This document shows, piece by piece, positions 35,080 to 46,362 of a DNA stretch of 64,000 nt. Where the stretch lies: NCBI GenBank assembly GCA_963969345.1, contig OZ017766.1, forward strand, positions 7,192,001 through 7,256,000, given 5' to 3'. Both the position numbers and the translations under genes were made by a program. How positions within the stretch are numbered: position 1 is the first letter of the stretch; the number at the start of each line of letters is the position of its first letter. Below the pieces are notes generated by a model that had not been told where the DNA came from, ran no database searches, and worked only from the letters and a program-made list of their open reading frames with translations. The DNA is from Turbatrix aceti. Lineage: Eukaryota; Nematoda; Chromadorea; Rhabditida; Panagrolaimidae.

Positions 35080-36210
35080 GTCGACTGATTTTATTTTATT
35101 TTATTTTTTATTTTTATTGTTCTACTCTGCAAAATTGTTATTTTGCCAGAGTAATATTTGTTGAGTTTTTTTTTTATTATTTGTTTGTCAAAAAATTTTT
35201 AGTGAACAAAGGTTCGTTCACACATATATTTTTTTCGTGCCGAGACCAGCTGGGTCGTGGGTGCATGCGTGCCGGATGCAAGACAACGTGCATCTTCGTC
35301 GTGCCTCCGCGTTGCGAGTGCGTGCACGACGCACCGAGCTCGTCGTTTTGCCTTCGACCTGCAGCGATTCTCGGCGCCGAAGTTGACGGCAATTTTCCAC
35401 GGTTGGGGTTCGTCGCGGGGGATGAAAACCTTCAAAATAGATTTTTTAAACAATTTTGTAGGAATTTTTGTGCCTGAACGATGCCCGCGGCAGTATTTTT
35501 TATATTATGAGTTTTGTAGTTGGCATTTTTTTGTTTATCACAATTCTAAGTTTAAATTCGTATATTTTGAGTTAAAAACGTTCAGGACATTTTTTTGCTT
35601 TGCATTTTTATATTTCTTTGTTTTCTCAAAATTTTGCGATGTTGACGTAATTATTTTTCGTTCGGGTAATAAAAAATTACCGCTATCACAATTTTCAGTG
35701 CATTTTGAGTCTGAAAAAGTGCCGAACCACGCGCGGGACTTTTTTTTTGCGATGAAACTCGTTTTTTTTTAATTTATCTGAAAAATTTGCGAACTTGACT
35801 CATGAAACCAAAAAAACGTTTCCTGACATTTTGTTGATTATCACAATTTTCCGTACGCCGTACATTTTGAGTTTAAAATGTGCGGAACATTTTTTTGCTT
35901 TGGATTTTTATATTTCTTTGTTTTCTCAAAATTTGCGATTTTGACGTAATTATTTTTTGTTCGAGTAATAAAAAAACTGCCTTTTTAAGAATTTTTTGTT
36001 GACAATTTTTCGTACATTTTGAGTTTAAAAAAGTGCCGAACTGCGTGCGGGATTTTTTGAAAACATTTTTTTTTATTTTATCGAAAAATTTGCGATTTTG
36101 ATTCACTCGAGTAATAAAAAAACCAAAAAAAAAACAACTTTTCGCCAGGTGTAATAACAAACGCTGCTGGTATCCTCTCTGATCTCGGCGGCTGCGGCGG
36201 CGCTGATGTC
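35080..36210. other. Spacer between WDR18 and KDM4 with a roughly 300-bp tandem repeat
   Basis: Positions 35235-35430 form a GC-rich island in very AT-rich DNA with no convincing frame. From about 35560 a unit of about 300 bp starting near TTTTTTTGCTTTG.ATTTTTATATTTC is repeated directly (again at about 35890). Each unit contains AAAATTTGCGAT.TTGACGTAATTATTTTT and ends near AAAAGTGCCGAAC. A truncated third unit reaches about 36120. A CGCCAG acceptor at about 36145-36150 may serve the KDM4 5' end. Confidence 0.6.
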
Positions 36211-39200
36211 ATGTCCGAGACGGTGGTGACTACTACGACGACGACGACGACGACGCAGCAAGTCCCACGTGACAACGATGTGCGTGTGGTCTACGCGAAG
36301 CGCGATGGTCAGAATTTTGTGGGGGCAGGGGAAGTGCAGGTGTTTCGGCCGTCTCTCGACGATATGCGAGATTTCACGTCCTACCTCCTTCGACTCGAGC
36401 GCGAACACGGTGCACACCTGACGTGTGGCATCTGCAAGGTAATACCTCCCTCCGAATGGCGACCTCGATCCCGGCTTGTCGATTATCCCGACATTGACAG
36501 CCTGACGATCTACAGCCCGGTGAAGGAACGCATCGTGCAGGTACCCGGTCGACCCGGGGTCTTCAATAAGATCAACAAGGTCTACCGAAGGGAAATCAGT
36601 TGTCGGGAGTTTAGGCAGCTATCTGAGAAGTTCCGGGTCGTCAAAGACAGCGTCGAGGATTTGGAAAAGTAAGCTGACATTGGATAGGTTAAGGAACATT
36701 TTTGAAATTTTGCCAAAAGTAGCTTTTACGATGAAAAATGTTTACCGTAAAATGCAGCTGCCTGAGGCATGATCTGGCAAAGTTACGGTTGCCGGAAATC
36801 GCGTTTTTGCCATTTTTGACGATTTTTGGCACGTTGTAGCTAAAACAACTACGGCATTTCTAAAGGCAAGGTACAGATTGATTGACGTGATTTTTGATGG
36901 AGAATCTTGGAAAAATATAAAAATATACGGTTATCACTTTGAAAAATGCCGAAATGCGATCTTTTTTAAATGCAATTTTCGGCATTTTTCAAGGTGATAA
37001 CCTAATATTTCTATATTTTTCTCAGATTCTCTATCGAAAATCACGTCGATTAATTTATACCCCGACTCGGGAAATGCCGCAGTTTTTTTGAGCTACAACG
37101 CGCCAAAAATCGTCGAAAATGACAAAAACGCGATTTCTTGCATGCGTAACTTTGTCAGATCATGCCCTAGGCAGCTACATTTTACGGTAAATATTCTTCA
37201 TAGTATAAAAGCCACATTTTTGGCAAAATTGCAAGTTTTCCAAAAATTACGTATTTAGAAAAATTGCATTAATTGTAGATTCTACTGGGAAAACGCGACA
37301 GAAGGCCAGCCGATCTACGGCGCGGATACTCCAGGAACGCTCTACGACGACGACGTCGACGTGTTCAACGTAACCCGTCTGGGTACGGTCATGGAATCGT
37401 TACTCGACGAGCAGGGAATCAAAATCAAGGGCGTCAACACGCCCTATCTCTACGTGGGGATGTACAAGACGACTTTTCCCTGGCACGCTGAAGACATGGA
37501 TTTGTATTCGATCAACTACATGCACGTCGGCGAACCGAAATTCTGGTACGGCATTCCGCCGGAAGCTGCGGACAGGTTTGAGCGCCTCGCAGCACAGCTT
37601 TTTCCCGACGCGAGTTCCGCGTGCAAAGGTTTTCTCCGGCACAAAACGCATATTATCGGCCCCGATGTTTTACGGCGCCATGGAATACCCTTCGGATCCA
37701 TGGTACAGTATCCGGGAGAGTTCATCATCACTTTTCCCCGAGGATATCACCAGGGCTTCAACTGTGGATTCAACATTGCGGAAGCGACAAATTTCGCTTT
37801 AGATCGGTGGATTGATATTGGCAAAAACTGTGTTCTCTGTACCTGTCCTGGGCAAAACGATCGTGTCGAGATCGATATGACACTTTTTATGCGCCGATAT
37901 CGTCCTGCTGAGTTTGATATCTGGCAGAGGTACTGGTATACCCGGAGGCCGTTTGCTGACCGTGCACAAATCAAACAGGGCATAACTCGGCAGAAGTTAT
38001 CCAGACTGTTTCCTGGAATGCCCGAGCGAGAAGCTTTCGTCGCGGTGATTACGTCCGAACAGTGCCATCGGGCTGAGGACGCTCATCGGCACTGGGCGAG
38101 GCTTTTCCAGTCCAAGCCCTGCTTCCGGGACGAGCAGGACTTCAATCGATACCAGGCCAGGGCTTTTCCACACTGCGCGGTATGCCAGTATGGGGTGCCG
38201 GACCTCGACTTGACTCAGGATCTATCACTTCCTTTTCAATTTCCTCAAAAGTTAGTTTTAATCCTGGCACTGTTCAATTTTTGAAATTCTTCATGAAATT
38301 GAACTTTTCCCAAAAAGTATAATAGCTTTTACGATGAAAAGTTTTTACTGTAAAATACAGCCGTCTGAAAATTAACCGGCAAAGTTACGGTTATCTGAAA
38401 TCGTGTTTTTTTGCCATTTTTGACTATTTTTGGCGCGTTGTAGCTCAAAAAACTGCGGCATTTCCAAAGTCGGGGTAAAAATTGATCGACGTGATTTTTG
38501 ATGGAAAACCTGAGAAAAATATAGAAATATTAGGTTATCATCTTGAAAAATGCCGAAAATCGCATTTAAAAAAGTGTCACAATGACAACTTTTGTTTCGG
38601 CATTTTTCAAGGTGATAATCCTATATTCTTATATTTCTCTCAGGTTCTCCATCAAAAATCAAGTCGATCAATTTTTACCCCGACATTGGAAATGCCGTAG
38701 TTTTTTTAGCTACAGCGTGCCAAAAATCGTCAAAATTAGCAAAAACGCGATTTCAGGTAACCGTAACTTCGCTGATTAATTTTCAGGCGGCTATATTTTA
38801 CGGAAAAAAAATTTTCATGGTAAACGCTACTTTTTGGAAAAATTTTATGAAGAATTTCCAAAATTAACTGACACCTTTTTTTGTAAATAGCAAATTACCT
38901 TTATCACCTGCAGATCCCGTCGATACATGACAAACCAAATGTTCCACAAAAACCGCTTTTCCACCGCCCCAGACCCTGAACAAGATTCCCTGCTCACCTG
39001 TGCATCGTGCAAGGTGACCGTACACCGGCATTGCTACGTTCTACTGCCTACGGAAGACGGATCGGGTAGGCCTAAAATCGCCTAACAGAATCGTATAACT
39101 AAACAACCCCCGAATTCGCTTCAGGACTCGTAGACTACGCGTCGACGTCCTCAGACACCCCGTCGGCGTCGTGGAAGTGCTACCGATGCAACGGACGTGA

Positions 39201-40743
39201 TCGCGAACTCATCGAAATGACCACCTGTCGGTTCTGTCCGATGAGGGCAGGAGCAATGATACCGGCTGTCAGCGGACGCTTCAACGACGAACATTTTGCT
39301 CACGTAATCTGCGCGCTATCGAGTAGGCGTACCAAAATCGTCTCGAGACTGGGCAGCAGCACTCCGGTTGCCGTATCTTTACCGTCCCTCGCTGGATTAC
39401 CGTGGCGGGATGCGCCGAGCCAGACTGAGGCTCTCGTCAATCCTTTTAGGTTTGTCGGGGAGCGGATAAAAGTTTTTGGCTTACTGAGATTTTTTGACCG
39501 ATTTGACCTAATTTGAACTGGTTCAGGCTTTTTTTGCCTAATTTTAATATTTTTTTGAAAAAGTGACTCTTTTTAGCTTTTTTTTGGCCTGAATTAATTT
39601 TTTTGACCTAGAGTTCTCGACGGGCCGGCCCGAATTTTTGTATAGCTTCGTCATATTTTTTTGTGGTTTTTCGTAAAATGCAAAAACAAATTTTTCTAAA
39701 TACTGATCGAAAATGTCAGAAAAACGAATTTTTGGGGTACGAAACAATGAATAACTTTTCAAAAACGATACAAAAATAATACGAAAAGAAGGTAACGATC
39801 GTTTTTGAATTTTCGTTGCGAAACTATCGATTTTGAAGTAACATTTTTTGCTTGGATTTTGTTACTCTTTTTACGATGCATGAGTTTTACGATATTTTTT
39901 CCCGAAACGATACTTTTTTGAAGTTTTTTTTGGTGTTTTTTTTAACTTTTTGGTCTCATTTAGCCTACTTTTAACAATGTTTGACCTAAAAACCGCCAAA
40001 ATCTTCAAATCTGAGCTTTCAAGTGACATTTTATACATTTTAGGATACGACTGGATCCGGCATACATCGGCGTGCGAGTGAGCCCGATATCGACAGCCCG
40101 ACACATGCAATGCGAAGTCTGCTGTACGAACGGCGAAGACATGCCCGCGTGCGACCTCTGCGACGAGATTTCCATGGGCAGGCACTTTCACGCGACGTGC
40201 GGTCGTTTCCTCGGGATCGTATCCGAGCGCCGTGATTTCCCCGTCGTCCTCGCACCTGTCTGCTCGGTGCACAGCGATGAGCCGCCGTCGTGCTTCGTCG
40301 AAGAGGAGGTCATCGAGCCGGGAGATGACGTCATCGTTGAGGGCCTCGTTGCTTCGACACTCACCGGAACCGTCGAAGCTGTCAGCTTCAGCGACGAACT
40401 CCGAGTAGATTTTCTCGATGGATCAATCAGTTGCAATGTTCGGCCTTTTGACATTGTCGGCTGCGAGTGCAATGAACTCCTCTGCGATCGGGTAAACCAT
40501 GTCTTTGGTTCACTGTGCACTGTTTCGTGGGCCGATGGCCTGACGTATCCTGCCTACTACCGGGGGAAGCAGCGAAAAGGCATCTACCGCGTCCACCTCG
40601 ACTCCCCACTCGAGCCATCCCCCGATGCGAGCTTCGAAACGGTCGAAGTCCCCCGCTCGCAGATCGCAAAAAACACGGCACATCACCCACATCGACGAAA
40701 ACGAAAGGCACAGGACGAAGCAATTCCCAGAAAAAAACGCTAA
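36211..40743 (+). CDS. jmjd-2: KDM4/JMJD-2 histone lysine demethylase, complete copy
   Basis: Fe(II)/2-oxoglutarate oxygenase that demethylates H3K9/H3K36 in the nucleus. Exons 36211-36668, 37279-38250, 38914-39065, 39125-39449 and 40044-40743 close to 868 residues. JmjN ([16 protein letters not shown]) is followed by JmjC with iron ligands H222 and E224 (FPWHAED) and H310 (GYHQGF). The KDM4-specific zinc site C268-H274-C340-C342 has exactly the family spacing. A PHD finger ([16 protein letters not shown]...WKCYRCN), an extended PHD ([13 protein letters not shown]...HVICAL...[17 protein letters not shown]) and a double Tudor ([36 protein letters not shown]) follow, then a basic tail. Exons 2-5 are duplicated at 48.2-51.6 kb and exons 3-4 again at 45.3-45.8 kb. 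This is the only copy with exon 1 and no frameshift. Confidence 0.95.
36719..37215. repeat. Fold-back element, family PAL1 (KDM4 intron 1)
   Basis: A complete copy with TAGCTTTTACGATGAAAAA at the left and TTCATAGTATAAAAGCCAC at the right. The arms meet near 36960. Its right arm, around 37034, is the left breakpoint of the large tandem duplication. Confidence 0.88.
38322..38830. repeat. Fold-back element, family PAL1 (KDM4 intron 2)
   Basis: Bounded by TAGCTTTTACGATGAAAAG and TTTTCATGGTAAACGCTAC. The arms meet near 38560-38600. It is duplicated with the host intron at 49196-49703. Confidence 0.85.
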
Positions 40744-41514
40744 TCAGCAATCTCAAGCCAGCAACGCTCATGGTCTCAACGCGAAATCGTAACCGTAACC
40801 GATCGGTTACGATAGCGTCTTCTTCCCCCAAAAAATCCGCAAAAAAACAACAACCTCAAACCGTTTTTCTTTTTTTTTTGCCGATTTGTCATAAATTTTT
40901 TTATATAGTTAAATGATAGTTTTTTTGTGGTGAAAAATAAATTTTCGATAGAATTACGATTAGACGAACAACCTTTTTTTTCGTTCACAAACGAACATCG
41001 AAAAGAATTTTTTATCAGTTTTGCAAAAATTTGTTCCCCCGAGTAAAAAAACGAAAAATTGTGCAGTCCGCGTTTTCACATTTTTGATAACAGTTTTCTT
41101 ACGTCTTTTCATAAACGTTATTTGCCGCTTTCTGATCAAAGAACATCAATTTTTACAGTTTGTTTTCAATTTTACCCCAATTTTTGTTCGCTTTTATTTG
41201 TTCTGACATGAAAATTCAAAATTGTTCGCAAAAAAATAAATTGAAGAAAATTCTGTTCGCAAATGTTCGTCCAACCCTGTTTGGAATGCTCCCCCTTGCA
41301 ATGATGATCGATGATGAGGAGGGAGAAAGGTAAAAAGTCATACCGATTTTACGATAACGCAAATAATTCCCGAATGAATGCTTATCACATTTTATGTCAA
41401 GCAGAACTCTCTTGAAAAAAATATTTTTATGCTCAACAGTCTGCTCGACAGTTCTTTCCAGAAACAGTTGTGTGCTCTCTCTATTTTTTTTGTGATTTTG
41501 ATATTCTAGTCAAA
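40744..41514. other. Spacer between KDM4 and the Cys-rich gene, with MITE remnant
   Basis: The KDM4 3' UTR is followed at about 40960-41280 by GTTCG-rich sequence ending TGTTCGTCCAACCCTG, a decayed member of the hAT-like MITE family. ATATTCTAG at 41502-41510 is the acceptor just before the next ATG. The paralogous spacer is 51628-52409. Confidence 0.6.
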
Positions 41515-42636
41515 ATGGCAAATTTGACGACATCCCTCGACGATGTAAAAAATGCGATTGCAGAACTCCATGGTTTGTATTTTTTGTCTTCACGGTTTGT
41601 AATTAGCTGGAATATTTTTATTTACAAATTTCAGACCAATTGGCAGCTTTGAATACTAATTCTGAGATGCACGATAAACTTTTGGACGAATTTAATGATT
41701 TGATTAAACGAAGAAAAATGCTGGAGAATTACGATTCTGAACGAATAGTGCAGATTGACGGCATCAACAAAGATATCGATGCGAGACAGAAAAAGATGAC
41801 TGAAGAGCTCGAAGACGAAAGAAAAGAACGTGTAGCCAATGTAAACTTAGACTGCGAAAACAAAATCAAACAACTGCCAAAATTGTCCTCCCAGATAAAA
41901 AGTTACTTAAGCACCAAAGTTGGAACCGCAAAATTGGTGGTACGACACATGCAAAGATATACGATGGATTTTAAAGATGTTTCGAAAGAAAGGAATTTCT
42001 TCCTTGCCGCTGCTTGCTCGAACTGGGAGAAGTATGTTTCAACAGGATTTGATGGTAAAATCGACGCATTGAACAATAAATTATGGTCACAAGCCAACCT
42101 TCCAAACGACACCAAATATCCACTGACACTTGCCGACGTCGATCGCATTATTCACTTGCCGAGTTACAACGAATAGGTTTTTGTCGTCTTGGACACATCG
42201 CTCCGAGTCATCCTGACGAATGCCGGGTACAGTGAAGAACAGATATTCCCCTATCTTGTGGTTTACGACTCCATTACCCATAAATTTGCTCCTATTTCCC
42301 AGATGAACAAAAACGTGAGTTCAAAACTTGAAACTTTATAAATTTTTTTTTCCGATTTTTTAGGACAAATATTTTTGCCGAAAATGCTTCCGTTTCGTAC
42401 CGAAACCTTGTTCCTGCCAGGGCCGATTGTGCCCGATCTGTCTGCGCACAGGAGACGACTTCAAGTGTTCCAAGCCATCTTCCGAATCCAAGTTCCAAAT
42501 CTGTGCAAAATGCAATGCTCACTGTCAAACCAACGACTGCTTCCAAACTCATCAGAAAGTTTGCCCGCGTCCTGTTTCTGGGCTTCATGACGACATTGTT
42601 GAACTTTTACGCAGCACGATGTACCCATGGTTTTAA
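41515..42636 (+). pseudogene. Cys-rich coiled-coil gene, left copy, interrupted by an in-frame TAG
   Basis: Exons 41515-41572, 41635-42314 and 42364-42636 would join in phase to 336 codons, but codon 200 (42174-42176) is TAG where the right copy has CAT. The N-terminal half is Lys/Glu-rich and helical (VQIDGINKDIDARQKKMTEE). The C-terminal exon is a zinc-binding-like Cys/His cluster with CXXC pairs (YFCRKCF, LCPICLRTG, QICAKCNAHC) ending QKVCPRPVSG. The layout resembles a coiled coil plus RING/B-box-like zinc module, but the family is not recognised. It could encode a 199-residue truncated protein without the Cys-rich module, or be read through. The downstream frame after the stop is intact. 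Confidence 0.7.
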
Positions 42637-45150
42637 CACGAAAAGTCGATTTTGGTCATTTTTGAATGTTTAAAAAACAACATTGCTGTATATTTTGGTT
42701 TTAAAGATCGTTATGGGGGTTATCAGCGGTGGCGAATCTGATAGTGATATCAAAAAATTGATAATCAATCAATAAATTAATAATTTTGACAAAAAAATTA
42801 CTGTAACTTAAAAACGGACTGTAGAGTCTGAAAACTGAATAGTTTACCGTATTCTACGACCTCGAAAACCCGTGTATGCCGAAATTGGGCCACGGTTCCC
42901 CATCGAAAAAAAAAAGTTATTTGAATTTAAAAATTAAAATTCTAAAAGCGTTTCCCCAGTGTAACGGGAAAAGTGTTGTAGGTCAAAGTTTTTTTAGGAA
43001 AAGTATCTGAGTATCTTGGTCTAGCCCTGCGGGTTATCTTCGTGGATCCATGTTTGGTTTGTTTACCCGTGTCATCTTGGCTAGCCCTTCGGGTGCAACA
43101 GGGTGTATTACATAAAGCTGCAGCGTCCAGCTGCCCCTTTGCATGATTTATTTTGTGTGTCATAAAAATATCCAAATGCAGATTTGAAAAACATTGCTAG
43201 TGCTTTTGTGAAAATGTTGCGATCAGAAAGGTTGCTGGTGCATTTGAAAAGTTTTACGGTTATTTTTGTGCTTAAAACAAATCTACGTTTGATATTTTAG
43301 AATATCAACATTTTAGTATGATGAGCCGATACGGCAAAGCAACATTTTGCTCAGCCTGCTTGTTAAAATTATCCTGGCAAATTTTTATCAAAGAAATTGG
43401 ATAAGAAGCTTCGGACCGGCCTTCGGCCGTTCCTCCGCTTCTAAAACTCTTTGACATGCTCTAATTTGTCGCTAAAAAAGTTTTGTTCACCTTTTGGAAT
43501 GCTGCAACAGTATAAAACTGAGAAACGTTGCTCGTTTGACCGATTTCTAATGTTAAAAAAAGTAGAAGCTTCGGGCCGGCCTTCGGCCGTCCCTACGCTT
43601 CTAAAATTCGAAAATCGTTGTTAAGGGTTTAGTTTTAGATACAACGCGCATTTTCTCATGTATTTATAGAAAATGCATAAAATAACTTACATAAAAAGTT
43701 TGATAAGGTAGAAGCTTTGGGCTGGCCTTCGGCCATCCCTACGCTTCTAAAATAATGAAGTTGTATGCGGGTGAAAGGTAAAACCCTCATAACCGCTTAC
43801 AGTAAAAGGAAACCGAAAATTTGGAGACTCCAAACAAAAAAACTAAAAATCTTTGGGCCTTACTGTAGGTATTTACGCGACGCGCCATATAAATACGAAT
43901 ACATAGAAAGTACTTTGGAATAGTAACATTTTTCTGACGGACCTTCGTTTTTTGGTCCGGCACGTTTTAGATCTTGGTTGTTATGGCAAAACATCATACA
44001 TATTGCTCAGCCATTTTGCAAAAGTCATGCTACAAACTTTGAAATGAATTTAGATATGGATAAGATGCTTCGGACCGGCCTTCGGCCGTTTCTCAGTTTT
44101 TTAAAACTCTTCGAAATGTTCTAACTCGGGGCTAAAAAAGCTTTGTTTACCGTTCGGAACAGTATGAATTTCATACTGCTGCAACAGTATGAAATTCAGA
44201 AACATTGCTTGTTTGATCGGTTTCTAATATTTAAAAAAACAGAAGCTTCGGGCCGGCCTTCGGCCACCCTTTACTCGACCAAAAAAATTGGACGGCTTAG
44301 GTTTATTGCAAAAAATTAGGAAACCATATTTTCCTAGGAAGTAAAGCTTTGTACCGGCAATTTTGCTGTTTCCAAGAGAAATTATTTGTAAAAAGCACAG
44401 CTTGTTGTCATTTACCTGGAAGGCTTCCAGGTGACTTTTGGGCAAATCGAGGGTTTTTTGTGGCGAAAAAATATTTATTTTAAATTAGCTCGGGGCCGGC
44501 CTTCGGCTGTCCCTCTGCTTCTAAAACTTTTTGATATAAACGTTTAAAAAAACAGAAGCTTGGGGCCGGCCTTCGAGAGTTCCTCTGCTTCTAAGACTCT
44601 ATGACGCGTTCAATTTCATTGATATGAAAAACATTAGGGTCTTTCCTTGCTCCCGAAATTTCTCAAGCTTGTGCTTGCTCTTGCTCCTGCTCGGAGCAGA
44701 GGCAAGAGCAAGAAACGTTTTTCAAGAAAAAAATATAAAAGTGAAGAGCGTGAGCTAAGCGAGCGCAAAAAAATTTAATTAGAAAAAACGCGAGCAGGAG
44801 CAGGAGTGAAAAAATAGAAAAACAGAGCGCACACCTACAAAAAATTGAAGTTGGTTGCTCTCAGAAAATTGAACTGAAATGATACAAGAGGGACAAAAAA
44901 AATTGAAAAACGCTGAAAAAAATATGAAAAAAGTTTTGTTAATCGGTTAAATAAAATAATGCTAGAAAACAACAATATTTTCATAATGTACAAACTTGGC
45001 ATTTCTGATCGGCTCCGAATATAAAACAGAAACTTCGGGCTGACCTGCGGCCGTCCAAAAGAAGCAGTTGTACGCAGGATGGCGAAATGTCCCGGGATGC
45101 AATCTCCCGGAGATTCTCCCGAAATCTCTATTTTTACTATATTTTTTTTC
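42637..45150. other. Extra DNA unique to the left duplication unit
   Basis: No coding sequence is seen. It contains a pair of TCTTGGxCTAGCCCTxCGGGT hairpin motifs at about 43014 and 43075, an array of short hairpins (separate entry) and a roughly 660-bp direct repeat (43380-43600 against 44035-44260). An inverted CTTGCTCTTGCTCCTGCTC / GAGCAGAGGCAAGAGCAAG motif lies at 44669-44712. The right duplication unit has only about 0.26 kb at the matching place. Confidence 0.65.
43404..45055 (+). repeat. Array of about eight dispersed 39-bp hairpins with covarying stems
   Basis: Copies begin at 43404, 43564, 43710, 44063, 44241, 44487, 44554 and 45028. The best copy reads AGAAGC, TTC, GGG, C, CGGCC, TTC, GGCCG, T, CCC, TAC, GCTTCT, a three-tier hairpin. 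Copy 1 has GGA opposite TCC in place of GGG/CCC, and copy 3 has TGGCC opposite GGCCA in place of CGGCC/GGCCG. Copy 6 has a G-T wobble in the inner stem. Copies 4, 5, 7 and 8 are partly decayed. Most are followed by TAAAA. Confidence 0.8.
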
Positions 45151-45995
45151 TATATTTTACGGTAAAAAATTTTCATGCTAAACGCTACTTTTTGGCAAAA
45201 TTTTATGAAGAATTTTCTAAAATTAACTGACATTTTTTTTGTACCTACTTAAACTTACTTTTATCACCTGCAGATCCCGTCGATACATGACAAACCAAAT
45301 GTTCCACAAAAGCCGCTTTTCCACCGCCCCAGACCCTGAACAAGATTCCCTGCTCACCTGTGCATCGTGCAAGGTGACCGTACACCGGCACTGCTACGTT
45401 CTACTGCCTACGGAAGACGGATCGGGTAGGCCTAAAATCGCCTGAGGGGTTCGTTTAACTAAACAACCGCCGAATTCGCTTCAGGACTCGTAGACTACGC
45501 GTCGACGTCCTCCGACACCCCGTCGGCCTCGTGGAAGTGCTACCGATGCAACGGACGTGATCGCGAACTCATCGAAATGACCACCTGTCGGTTCTGTCCG
45601 ATGAGGGCAGGAGCAATGATACCGGCTGTCAGCGGACGCTTCAACGACGAACAATTTGCTCACGTAATCTGCGCGCTATCGAGTAGGCGTACCAAAATCG
45701 TCTCGAGACCGGGCAGCACCACTCCGGTTGCCGTATCTTTACCGTCCCTCGCTGGATTACCGTGGCGGGATGCGCCGAGCCAGACTGAGGCTCTCGTCAA
45801 TCCTTTTAGGTTTGTCGGGGAGCGGATAAAAGTTTTTTGGCTTACTGAGATTTTTTGACCGATTTGACCTAATTTGAACTGGTTCAGGCTTTTTTTGCCT
45901 AATTTTAATTTTTTTTTGAAAAAATGACTCTTTTTAGCTTTTTTTTGGCCTAAATTAATTTTTTTGACCCAGAGTTCTCGACGGGTCGGCCCGAA
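45150..45995 (+). pseudogene. Third, partial KDM4 copy: PHD exons only
   Basis: Exon-equivalents 45274-45425 and 45485-45809, with the intron between them and flanking intron sequence, match KDM4 exons 3 and 4 at 38914-39449 with a few substitutions (for example EQFAHV for EHFAHV). Both remain open and keep splice sites. There is no JmjC or Tudor exon and no start, so this is a fragment. It begins in the PAL1 right end and stops at the hAT-like MITE at 45996. Confidence 0.85.
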
Positions 45996-46362
45996 CAGGG
46001 TGGCGAAGAGGGGATTCCCATGGGAGTCCCCTGGGAAATATCCCGGGAATTATCCCGGGATTCCCCTCTATCACGGGATAATTCCCCACGGAATTTTGAA
46101 AATGCGCGATCCCGCCTAAAATATCACCGTTATTTTACGCAGGAGCGTGTTTTTTTCTTTCAAATTAGGGAAATGATTTTATTTTCATTGTTAATTTTAT
46201 TATATTAATAAAATAAGTGTGTTTTTGGATATTTTTTTTGTATGAACATGTACTTTTTTAAATGTACCAAAAAATACCCCCGGGGACTCCCATGGGACTC
46301 CCATGGGAATCCCATGGGATAATTCCCCTATTTCTAATTCCCATGGGAGTTTCGCCACCCTG
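45996..46362. mobile_element. hAT-like MITE with perfect 8-bp target duplication
   Basis: Terminal inverted repeats CAGGGTGGCGAA (45996-46007) and TTCGCCACCCTG (46351-46362), with subterminal CCCATGGGA-type palindromes on both sides. The flanks are GGCCCGAA at 45988-45995 and GGCCCGAA at 46363-46370, an exact 8-bp duplication typical of hAT transposons. The paralogous positions near 39630 and 50515 show the single, unoccupied GGCCCGAA. No transposase frame is present in its 367 bp. Confidence 0.93.

Noticed and set aside
35257..35772. 171-codon frame over the GC-rich island
   Set aside because: It runs from a GC-rich patch into low-complexity Phe-rich translation. No domain or splice evidence.
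38281..38880. Small frames inside PAL1 elements
   Set aside because: They recur in every PAL1 copy with frameshifts and reflect repeat sequence, not conserved protein.
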